Below, piece by piece: positions 38,885 through 47,226 of a stretch of 64,000 nucleotides of DNA. Source of the DNA: Amycolatopsis sp. (GTDB lineage: Bacteria; Actinomycetota; Actinomycetes; Mycobacteriales; Pseudonocardiaceae); contig NZ_JAODNM010000097.1 in the NCBI RefSeq assembly GCF_025464955.1, forward strand, positions 1 through 64,000, read 5' to 3'. Position 1 is the stretch's first letter. Each line of letters opens with the position of its first letter. The notes under the pieces are model-generated. The model saw only the letters and a program-made list of their open reading frames with translations. It had not been told where the DNA came from and ran no database searches. Position numbers and translations under genes: made by a program.

Positions 38885-39517
38885 ATGATGAGCATGCGAA
38901 CGCCGGTAGGGGACGTCAGGGTCGTACTCGGTGTACCGCTGTCCGCCACGCCGGGAATCAGCGTGGTGGCGCGGGTCAAGACCGGTTGGGAGGCCGTTCA
39001 CGAGACAGGCAGGCTCCGGCCCGAGGTGCTGCTGATCGACGTCCGGATGCCCGAGCTCGACGGGATCTCCGTGACCAGGGAGGTGCTCAAGGCGGCCCCG
39101 CGGACGGCGGTGCTTGTGCTGACCGACGTCCGCGAGAGCGAGTCGGTGTTCGCCGCGATGCGTGCGGGCGCACGGGGTTACCTGCCGGGCGACGCGGGCG
39201 AGGCGGACATCGTCCGCGCGGTCCGCGGCGTCGCGGCGGGCTCGGCGGTCTTCGGCGAACACGTCGCGCGGCAGGTACTGGACATGCTGTTCGCGGTGAC
39301 CCCGGCCCGCCCGTTCCCGACCCTCACGACGCGCGAGGAGGAAGTGCTGGACCTCCTCGCCGCCGGTCAGGCCAACCACGTCATCGCGCAGCGGCTCGGG
39401 CTCGCGCCCAAGACCGTCCGCAACCACGTGTCCGCGGTGATGACGAAGCTGGACACCCCCAGCCGCGCCGAAGCCGCCGAACGCGCCCGCCTCGTCGGCC
39501 TCGGCCGCCCGGCTTAG
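38885..39517 (+). CDS. NarL/LuxR-type response regulator with atypical receiver domain
   Basis: PEVLLIDVRMPELDGISVTREVL...LTTREEEVLDLLAAGQANHVIAQRLGLAPKTVRNHVSAVMTKL; N-terminal acidic pocket absent. Confidence 0.88.
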   Translation: MMSMRTPVGDVRVVLGVPLSATPGISVVARVKTGWEAVHETGRLRPEVLLIDVRMPELDGISVTREVLKAAPRTAVLVLTDVRESESVFAAMRAGARGYLPGDAGEADIVRAVRGVAAGSAVFGEHVARQVLDMLFAVTPARPFPTLTTREEEVLDLLAAGQANHVIAQRLGLAPKTVRNHVSAVMTKLDTPSRAEAAERARLVGLGRPA

Positions 39518-39633
39518 GCCCGTCCACCACGCCCCAGAGGGAACGTGGTGGACGACACTTCCCGCTACGTGCAACGGTCAGGTCGTCGATGCCGATGATC
39601 CCCGGGAACGACGGGTGAGGAGGTGGAGTGATC

Positions 39634-41142
39634 ATGAAGATCAACCAGCGCGGCAAGGGGCATGCGAGCAGACACGCGTGGCAGGTGCTGGAGGCCGCGC
39701 AAGACGCGCCACCCAGCCGTCGTCACACCGGCAACGTCTTGCGCAGGCGTGCTTGGCACATCCTCGAAGCGCACACGGGCGAGCAGCCAGCGGCCGACAC
39801 CGAAGAGGCCATCGGCCCGCAGCTGCCGAGCGACTCCACCGTCAACTTCGTGCTGGACCTGAGTCTGCGCATCGGCGAGGTCCAGATGTCCAGCGGCGCC
39901 GGCGCCTCGGACGTCACGGCGACGATCATCGCGCTGACCTCGGCGCTGGGCCTGCCGCACTGCGAAGTCGACGTCATCTTCACGTCCATCACCGTCACCT
40001 GCCACCGCGGCACCGACATGGCCCCGGTGACGGCGTTGCGAGTGGTCCGCTCGCGCAGTCTCGACTACAGCCGCCTGTCCGCCGCCGAGATGCTGGTCCA
40101 GCAGATCACCCGCGGCAACATCAGCGCCGAGGAAGCCCAGTCCGAGCTGCAGCGGATCACGTCCGCGCCACACCCGTACCCGCGCTGGACGGCGACGCTG
40201 GCCTGGGGCGGGCTGGCGGGCTTCATCGCGCTGATCATCGGCGGCGGCTTCGATGTCGCCGCCGTCGCGATGGTGATCAGCATGGTGGTCGACCGGCTCG
40301 GCCGGCTCCTCAACCGTTACGCGCTGCCGTTCTTCTTCCAGCAGGTCGTCGGCGGGCTGGTGGCGACGCTGTCGGCGATGGTCATCGTCTCGAGCAACCT
40401 GTTGACCACGGACAAACCCACGCTGGTGGTCGCCGCGGCGGTCACCGTGCTGCTGTCGGGACTCTCGACGGTGTCGGCGGTGCAGGACGCGATCACCGGG
40501 TTCAACGTCACCGCCGCCGGCCGCACGATGGAAACCGCGCTGATGAGCGCCGGGCTGATCGCCGGAGTCGTGCTGGCGCTGAAGATCGCCCTGCTGCTCG
40601 GGCTGCCGCGGACGCCGCTGCCCGAGGTCGTCAGCTCGACGCCGCAGGGCCTGCCGCTGGTGATCATCGGTGGCGCCGGCGCGGCAGCGTGCTTCGCGCT
40701 GGCCTCGTATTCGACGATGCGCGCGACGCTGGTCGCGGCGGCCGCCGGCACGATCGGTGCCGCGGTTTACGGCGCCTTGATGCTCACCCAGTTCGACCAG
40801 GTCAGCTCGTCGGCGATCGCCGCGACGCTGGTCGGGTTCTGCGGCGGGGTGCTGGCCAGGCGGCTCAAGGTGACCCCGCTGGTGGTCGCCGTGTCCGGAA
40901 TCACTCCCCTGCTGCCGGGGCTGTCGACCTATCGTGGGCTGTACCAGCTCGGGGTCGAGCCCGGCGGCAACATCTCGACGCTGATGACGGCCGTCGCGAT
41001 CGGGCTTGCCCTGGCAGCGGGCGTGGTACTCGGTGAATATCTGGCGCAGCCGGTGCGAACGGGCCTCGGTCTGCTGGAGCGGAAACTGTCCGGTCCGCGG
41101 ATGGCGGGCCCGCTCCGACCCGCCAAACGGCGGCTGGAGTAG
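39634..41142 (+). CDS. Threonine/serine exporter family membrane protein (ThrE/DUF1212-like)
   Basis: STVNFVLDLSLRIGEVQMSSGAGASDVTATIIALTSALGLPHCEVDVIFTSITVTC followed by about 10 hydrophobic segments. Confidence 0.9.
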   Translation: MKINQRGKGHASRHAWQVLEAAQDAPPSRRHTGNVLRRRAWHILEAHTGEQPAADTEEAIGPQLPSDSTVNFVLDLSLRIGEVQMSSGAGASDVTATIIALTSALGLPHCEVDVIFTSITVTCHRGTDMAPVTALRVVRSRSLDYSRLSAAEMLVQQITRGNISAEEAQSELQRITSAPHPYPRWTATLAWGGLAGFIALIIGGGFDVAAVAMVISMVVDRLGRLLNRYALPFFFQQVVGGLVATLSAMVIVSSNLLTTDKPTLVVAAAVTVLLSGLSTVSAVQDAITGFNVTAAGRTMETALMSAGLIAGVVLALKIALLLGLPRTPLPEVVSSTPQGLPLVIIGGAGAAACFALASYSTMRATLVAAAAGTIGAAVYGALMLTQFDQVSSSAIAATLVGFCGGVLARRLKVTPLVVAVSGITPLLPGLSTYRGLYQLGVEPGGNISTLMTAVAIGLALAAGVVLGEYLAQPVRTGLGLLERKLSGPRMAGPLRPAKRRLE

Positions 41143-41222
41143 GCCGTCCGCGCACTGACCGGACGGTCATCTCGCGATAAGGTTTCACAGGGCGGCGACC
41201 CCAGAGCGAGGGAGCAGCTGAC

Positions 41223-42674
41223 GTGAGTGAGAGCAGTTCCGAGCCGTTTAGCCCGAATTCCGCCGACTTCGTAGTCGTGGCGAACAGGCTCCCGGTCGAC
41301 CTTGACCGTTCCGCCGACGGCACCCAGCGGTGGACGGCGAGCCCCGGCGGGCTCGTGTCCGCGCTGGAGCCGTTCCTCCGCTCGCGCAAGGGCGCGTGGG
41401 TCGGCTGGCCCGGTGTGCCCGACGTCGACGTCGAGGAGTTCGACGACGACGGCCTGGTGCTGCATCCGGTCACGCTGTCCTCCGACGAGGTCCGCGACTA
41501 CTACGAGGGTTTCTCCAACGCCTCGCTGTGGCCGCTCTACCACGACGTCGTCGCGCGGCCGCAGTTCGAGCGGACCTGGTGGGAGAGCTACCGCCGGGTC
41601 AACCGCCGGTTCGCCGAGGCCAGCGCCGCCGTGGCGGCCCAGGGCGCGACGGTCTGGATCCAGGACTACCAGCTCCAACTGGTGCCCAGCATGCTCCGCG
41701 AGCTACGTCCCGACCTGCGGATCGGCTTCTTCCTGCACATCCCGTTCCCCCCGGTCGAGCTGTTCATGCAGCTCCCGTGGCGGACCGAGATCGTGCGCGG
41801 GCTGATCGGCGCCGACCTGGTCGGGTTCCACCGCCCCGGCGGCGCGCAGAACTTCCTGTGGCTGGCCCGTCAGCTGATCGGCCTGGAGCCGAGCCGCGGC
41901 GCGGTCGGGGTCCGGTCGCGGCCCGGCATGGTGCAGGTCGGGGACCGGACGGTCCGCGTCGGCGCGTTCCCCATCTCGATCGACGCGGCCGGGCTCGACA
42001 CGCTCGCCCGCTCGAAGGGCGTCATCGAGCGCGCCGCGCAGGTCCGCCGCGACCTGGGTAACCCGAAGATCGTCATGCTCGGGGTCGACAGACTGGACTA
42101 CACCAAGGGCATCGACCTGCGGTTGCAGGCACTGCACGAGCTGCTGCACGAGGGCCGGGTCAAACCGGAGGACGTCACGTTCGTGCAGCTTGCGACCCCG
42201 AGCCGCGAGCGCGTCGAGCACTACCAGCGGATGCGCGGCGACATCGAGCAGATGGTCGGCCGGATCAACGGCGAGTTCGCCCGCGTGGGTCACCCGGTCG
42301 TGCACTACCTTCACCAGTCCGTGGACCGCACCGAGCTGGCGGCCTTCTTCTCCGCCGCCGACGTGATGGTCGTAACCCCGTTGAGGGACGGGATGAACCT
42401 GGTGTGCAAGGAGTACGTAGCGTGTCGGCACGACCTCGGAGGGGCACTCGTCCTGTCCGAATTCGCCGGCGCGGCCGCCGAATTGAGTAGTGCATTCCTG
42501 GTAAATCCTCACGACTTGGACGGGGTTAAGAACGCCCTACTGGCAGCCATTACGCTCGACCCCGCCGAGGGCAGACGCCGGATGCGTGCCCTACGTCGTC
42601 AGGTCCTCACCCATGACGTCGACAGGTGGGCGCGTTCGTTCCTCGAAGCACTCGGCACCGAACCGGTCGCCTGA
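41223..42674 (+). CDS. otsA: Alpha,alpha-trehalose-phosphate synthase
   Basis: [82 protein letters not shown]. Confidence 0.96.
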   Translation: MSESSSEPFSPNSADFVVVANRLPVDLDRSADGTQRWTASPGGLVSALEPFLRSRKGAWVGWPGVPDVDVEEFDDDGLVLHPVTLSSDEVRDYYEGFSNASLWPLYHDVVARPQFERTWWESYRRVNRRFAEASAAVAAQGATVWIQDYQLQLVPSMLRELRPDLRIGFFLHIPFPPVELFMQLPWRTEIVRGLIGADLVGFHRPGGAQNFLWLARQLIGLEPSRGAVGVRSRPGMVQVGDRTVRVGAFPISIDAAGLDTLARSKGVIERAAQVRRDLGNPKIVMLGVDRLDYTKGIDLRLQALHELLHEGRVKPEDVTFVQLATPSRERVEHYQRMRGDIEQMVGRINGEFARVGHPVVHYLHQSVDRTELAAFFSAADVMVVTPLRDGMNLVCKEYVACRHDLGGALVLSEFAGAAAELSSAFLVNPHDLDGVKNALLAAITLDPAEGRRRMRALRRQVLTHDVDRWARSFLEALGTEPVA

Positions 42675-42721
42675 CCTCTTGACGGCGGCCACCTGCTGCA
42701 ATCGGCTCCTGAGGAGGAGTG

Positions 42722-45250
42722 TTGACCGCCGAGGCATTGCCCGCCGAGCTGCGGCGCGCGATCGTTCAGATCGCCAGGACGCCACGGCTGCTGGTCGCTT
42801 GCGACTACGACGGCACGCTGGCCCCGATCACGGCGAACCCGGACGAAGCCCGCCCGCTCCCCGAATCGGTAGGCGCACTGAGGTCCCTAGCGGGCCTGCA
42901 CGAGACCACGACGGCGGTGATCTCCGGGCGCGCGCTGCGCGACCTGGCCACCCTGTCCAGACTTCCGTCCGAAGTGAACCTGGTCGGGAGCCACGGCTCC
43001 GAATTCGACATCGGGTTCATCCACGCGCTCGACGAGGACGCGAGAAAGCTGCACCGCAAGCTCGAAGCCGAGCTGGAACAGCTCGTCCTCGACGTCCCCG
43101 GGGTGTCCCTCGAGGTCAAGCCGGCGAGCATCGCGGTGCACGTCCGGCGCGCCGAGCACGCGGCCGGCCGCAAGGTCCTCGCCGACGTCCATAATGGACC
43201 GTCTACTTGGGAAGGCGTGTCGACCACCGACGGCAAGGAGGTGGTCGAGCTCGCCGTGGTCCAGACGGACAAGGGGAACGCGCTCGACACCCTGCGCCAC
43301 CAGGCCGGCGCGACCGCGGCGATCTTCCTCGGCGACGACGTCACCGACGAGAAGGCGTTCGCCCGGCTGTCCGGACCGGACCTCGGCGTCAAGGTCGGCG
43401 AAGGGGAAACCCTTGCCGAGTACCGGGTTCCGGACACCATCGACGTCGCGCTGGTCCTCGCGTTCATCCTCGAAGAGCGGCGCGCCTGGCTCTACGGCGA
43501 GCAGGCTCCGCCCATCGAGCGGCTGTCCATGCTGGCCAACGAGCGGTCTGTCGCGCTGCTGACCCCGGACGCCCGGCTGACCTGGATGTGCCATCCCGGC
43601 GCGGACGCGCCGGCGGTGTTCGCCGACCTGCTCGGCGGCATCGGCGCGGGCCACTTCTCCATCAAACCGCACCGCAACGGCCTGCCGCTGGGCCAGCGGT
43701 ACCTGCCGAACACGATGACGGTCGAGACCCGCTGGTCGAGGCTGCTCGTCACCGACTACATCGAGCCGGAAAGCCCGCCGCACCGCACCGATCTGGTGCG
43801 CGTGATCTCCGGCGAGGCCGCCGCGGACGTGGTGTTCGCGCCGCGGCCGGAGTTCGGCGGCGTGCCGGTGCGGCTGGAGCCGGACGGCGACGGCCTGCGC
43901 GTGCTCGGCACGTCGGAGCCGTTCGTGCTGCGCGCGCCCGGTGTCGACTGGGAGATCAAGAACGACGGTCTGAACGACACCGCGCACGCGCTCGTCCAGC
44001 CGACGCCCGATAAGCCAGTCGTGCTGGAACTACGTTGCGGGACAACGGATCTCAACGAGCACGAGCTGTCCGAAGTGGATCGGCGAGCGCGCGCTGGGGT
44101 GTACTGGAGCAACTGGGCGACGACGTTGAAGCTGCCGTCGGTGGCAACGGAGCTCGTCGCGCGCTCGGCGCTGACCCTGCGCGGACTCGTCAACACCGAC
44201 ACCGGCGGCGTGCTCGCGGCGGCGACGTCGTCGCTGCCCGAGGACATCGGCGGCGTCCGCAACTGGGACTACCGCTACTGCTGGATCCGCGACGCGGCGA
44301 TGACCGTGCGCGAGCTGGCGCACCTCGGGTCGATCAGCGAGGCAGAGGGTTATCTGCGCTGGCTGCACGGGGTGCTCGCCACACTCGCCGGCCCGGAGCG
44401 GCTTCACCCGCTGTATACGTTGTCCGGCAGTGTGATCGGCGCCGAAGCGGTGATCGAGTCGCTGCCCGGGTACGCGGGTTCGCGGCCGGTGCGCGTCGGC
44501 AACCTGGCGAACCACCAGGTGCAGCTGGACGTGTTCGGCCCGGTCGTCGAGCTGGTCAAGACCCTCGCCGAGGCGCGAGGGGAGCTGCACGACGCCGACT
44601 GGCAGATGGTGCGCGCGATGGCCGAGGCCGTTTCTCGTCGCTGGTTCGAGGCGGACCACGGCATCTGGGAAGAGCGGCACGTGCCGCGCCACCGGGTGTA
44701 CTCGCGCGTGATGTGCTGGGTGACGCTGGACCGGGCCGTCACGCTCGGCGAGGTCTACCACCGGGAGATCCCCGCCGGCTGGACCGAACTGCGCGACGAG
44801 ATCAAGGCCGACGTGCTCGAGCACGGCTGGAACGACGAGGTCCAGGCGTTCACCACGGCGTACGACGGCACCGATCTCGACGCGGCGTCGCTGTTCGTCG
44901 GGCTCACCGGCCTGATCGACCCGAGCGACGACAGGTTCCAGTCGACGGTCACGGCGATCGAAGCCGAGCTGCGCAGCGGCTCGACGGTGTATCGCTACCG
45001 GCGTGACGACGGCCTGCCCGGCGGCGAAGGCGGGTTCCACATCTGCGCGGCGTGGCTGATCGAGGCGTACCTGCTCACCGGGCGTCGCAACGAGGCGCAG
45101 GAGCTGTTCGACCAGCTCGTCAACGCCGCAGGCCCAACCGGCCTGCTGCCGGAGCAGTACGACCCGATCGCCGAGCGCTCGCTGGGCAACCACCCGCAGG
45201 CGTACTCGCACATCGGTCTGATCCGCTGCGCCAACCTGCTGGCGGGCTAA
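42722..45250 (+). CDS. otsB: Trehalose-6-phosphate phosphatase fused to GH15 (trehalase/glucoamylase-like) domain
   Basis: N-term LLVACDYDGTLAPITANPDEARPLPE HAD domain; C-term GGVRNWDYRYCWIRDAAMTVREL...GGEGGFHICAAWLIEAYLLTGR GH15 motifs. Confidence 0.93.
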   Translation: MTAEALPAELRRAIVQIARTPRLLVACDYDGTLAPITANPDEARPLPESVGALRSLAGLHETTTAVISGRALRDLATLSRLPSEVNLVGSHGSEFDIGFIHALDEDARKLHRKLEAELEQLVLDVPGVSLEVKPASIAVHVRRAEHAAGRKVLADVHNGPSTWEGVSTTDGKEVVELAVVQTDKGNALDTLRHQAGATAAIFLGDDVTDEKAFARLSGPDLGVKVGEGETLAEYRVPDTIDVALVLAFILEERRAWLYGEQAPPIERLSMLANERSVALLTPDARLTWMCHPGADAPAVFADLLGGIGAGHFSIKPHRNGLPLGQRYLPNTMTVETRWSRLLVTDYIEPESPPHRTDLVRVISGEAAADVVFAPRPEFGGVPVRLEPDGDGLRVLGTSEPFVLRAPGVDWEIKNDGLNDTAHALVQPTPDKPVVLELRCGTTDLNEHELSEVDRRARAGVYWSNWATTLKLPSVATELVARSALTLRGLVNTDTGGVLAAATSSLPEDIGGVRNWDYRYCWIRDAAMTVRELAHLGSISEAEGYLRWLHGVLATLAGPERLHPLYTLSGSVIGAEAVIESLPGYAGSRPVRVGNLANHQVQLDVFGPVVELVKTLAEARGELHDADWQMVRAMAEAVSRRWFEADHGIWEERHVPRHRVYSRVMCWVTLDRAVTLGEVYHREIPAGWTELRDEIKADVLEHGWNDEVQAFTTAYDGTDLDAASLFVGLTGLIDPSDDRFQSTVTAIEAELRSGSTVYRYRRDDGLPGGEGGFHICAAWLIEAYLLTGRRNEAQELFDQLVNAAGPTGLLPEQYDPIAERSLGNHPQAYSHIGLIRCANLLAG

Positions 45251-45552
45251 CAGCTTGTGGGCGTTGCGGCCGGTTGTAACCGGCCGCAACGCTCACCAGG
45301 CTGCTTCCGCCGCGCGAGTCCCACATTGAGCCCGGCGAGTCCCACGCCCAGCAGCGCGAGTCCCACACCCAGCGCACCCCAGCGGCCGAGGGTCCAGGCG
45401 ATGACGACGTAGGCCACGAACCCGACCGGCAAAGCCGCGAACGGAACGACGTGCCTCCATCGGCTGCGCCCAAACTGCTCGACGACGTACACGCCGAGGA
45501 TGTAGGCAGCCACCCAGCTGATGACGCCTACCGTGTCGACCCAGACTCGCAT
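45247..45552 (-). CDS. Small hydrophobic membrane protein
   Basis: MRVWVDTVGVISWVAAYILGVYVVEQFGR...VAYVVIAWTLGRWGALGVGLALLGVGLAGLNVGLARRK. Confidence 0.6.
   Translation of the reverse strand: MRVWVDTVGVISWVAAYILGVYVVEQFGRSRWRHVVPFAALPVGFVAYVVIAWTLGRWGALGVGLALLGVGLAGLNVGLARRKQPGERCGRLQPAATPTSC
45261..45292. terminator. Perfect hairpin gcgttgcggccggtt-gt-aaccggccgcaacgc
   Basis: 15-bp arms between convergent genes. Confidence 0.8.
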
Positions 45553-45705
45553 GTCGCTTCCCCCAGAAAACCTCGGGCGACACGAGCGCGAGTGACGCGG
45601 CTAAGTCGGTCGCGAGCTGCGAACAGAGGGAGAAGTCCCACTCCCACTTCGGGTCGACACCGACGCCGACCGCGCGCGTCGGACGGTCCAGCCGGACCAG
45701 AAACG

Positions 45706-46131
45706 TCACCAGACGGCCAACTCTCCGCCGGGAACGGACATGAAACGCCGACCGCCTTCGCCGACGATGCCCCAAGCCTCGTACTTCCGCGACGGAGCCA
45801 CCGTGACCAGGTCGCCGGTGACGAACTCCAGCTCGAGACGTCCGTCCTTGAAGGCGTCCAACCGCTTGACGTCGAGCCGAAGCAGCCGCAGCAACGGCGC
45901 AAGGAGCGCTGGATCCCCCTCCGGATCGACCTCATGCCTGTCACCGGCCGGATCGGTGAGAACCAGGGACTCCTCGACACGGAGTTCCAGCCTGTCCGCG
46001 TTGATTCCGACGACGAAAGTCACTGCGAAGTCGAACCTCAGGCTGTCCAGAACGAGCGGCTCGTCCAGCAATGACCAGTGCTCGGGGTGCTCCGAAACGG
46101 TCACCGGCAGGCGGCGAGTAGCCCGGACCAC
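45706..46131 (-). CDS. DUF6188-like protein
   Basis: LDEPLVLDSLRFDFAVTFVVGINADRLELRVEESLVLTDPAGDRHEVDPEGDPALLAPLLRLL. Confidence 0.65.
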   Translation of the reverse strand: MVRATRRLPVTVSEHPEHWSLLDEPLVLDSLRFDFAVTFVVGINADRLELRVEESLVLTDPAGDRHEVDPEGDPALLAPLLRLLRLDVKRLDAFKDGRLELEFVTGDLVTVAPSRKYEAWGIVGEGGRRFMSVPGGELAVW

Positions 46132-46295
46132 GAGGACGGCGACATCAGCAGCGCGCCCGCAGCAGGGCTTTTGGAGTCCCGCACCGCAACAGCCGGAGCT
46201 ACGAAGGCGACCTCGACACAAGCGCTGCCTTCGCCACTGCCGCTGTAGCTGCTCTTGATCCACCGCGCTCCGGAAAGGTCCACAGTGGACATCAA
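46101..46295 (-). CDS. DUF397 domain protein
   Basis: MMSTVDLSGARWIKSSYSGSGEGSACVEVAFVAPAVAVRDSKSPAAGALL. Confidence 0.92.
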   Translation of the reverse strand: MMSTVDLSGARWIKSSYSGSGEGSACVEVAFVAPAVAVRDSKSPAAGALLMSPSSWSGLLAACR

Positions 46296-46305
46296 ATTCC
46301 TCCAG

Positions 46306-47130
46306 TCAGAGCCGCTCGATCAACGCGATCGAGTCGGCCTGATCCAGTGCCCGATCAGCGAGATCCTTGAAGGCCATTCTAGCAGCGGAAACCTCTGCCT
46401 CCTTCTCGACGTGAACGGATCCGAAGACATGCTCGACGTAGGCAACATCCGGTTCTTCGTCATCGGGGAACGACGCAACGATCAAGTTTCCGAATTGCCC
46501 TGGGTAGGCACCGATCGACTCCGCTACCACCTGAATAGTCACGTTCTGCAGGCTCGACTGGTTCACGAGGTGCCGCAACTGCTCCTGGTGTGCCTCACCT
46601 GTGAGTACTGCTCTGCACAACGCACCTTCGTCGACGATCACGTGAAGCCGCAAGATCGGTTCTTCGACCAATCGACGTTGCCTTCGCAGTCGAACCGCGA
46701 CGGCGTTTTCCAACTTCTGCCCCGCCAACGGCCGACGGTCGGACGTGAAGACCTCGCGCATGTAGGCCTCGGTCTGCAAGAGCCCGGGTACGTATCCGAA
46801 CTGGAACTCCCGCACCAGGCTCGCCTCGGCCTCGATCGGCAGGAAGCCCCGGTTGTCGACGCCGTAGTGGAACCACCAGCCGCGTTGCTTGGCACGGTCG
46901 TACGCGGCGATGTACTCGTCCCAGTCCGACACGATGAGCCCGTAGCGGTCGAGCAGCGCGCGGAAGCCGTGGTAGTCGGGCAGGTACCCGCCTTCGATCC
47001 GCGACATCTTGCTCTTGCTGAAACGCAGACTGTTCCCAGCCTCGTCCTGGGTGAGCCCGACCTGCTCCCGCAGCCGCCGGAGCGCCCGCCCCAACTGCCG
47101 CGCGGGCAGGTTCGGCTCACCCATCACCAC
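46306..47130 (-). CDS. XRE-family HTH protein with DUF5753 domain
   Basis: QLGRALRRLREQVGLTQDEAGNSLRFSKSKMSRIEGG...VPGLLQTEAYMREVF. Confidence 0.94.
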   Translation of the reverse strand: MVMGEPNLPARQLGRALRRLREQVGLTQDEAGNSLRFSKSKMSRIEGGYLPDYHGFRALLDRYGLIVSDWDEYIAAYDRAKQRGWWFHYGVDNRGFLPIEAEASLVREFQFGYVPGLLQTEAYMREVFTSDRRPLAGQKLENAVAVRLRRQRRLVEEPILRLHVIVDEGALCRAVLTGEAHQEQLRHLVNQSSLQNVTIQVVAESIGAYPGQFGNLIVASFPDDEEPDVAYVEHVFGSVHVEKEAEVSAARMAFKDLADRALDQADSIALIERL

Positions 47131-47226
47131 TCACCCCTCGAGACCACATGCTTACCCATAGTAAGACGAGATTCCCAAGGTGGGAGTTTCACACCCCCCG
47201 CGTTGCCGGACGCTCTGGCTTATCGG

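Noticed and set aside
44030-45289. 419-aa minus-strand ORF opposite otsB-GH15
   Set aside because: No recognisable domain; composition typical of antisense frames.
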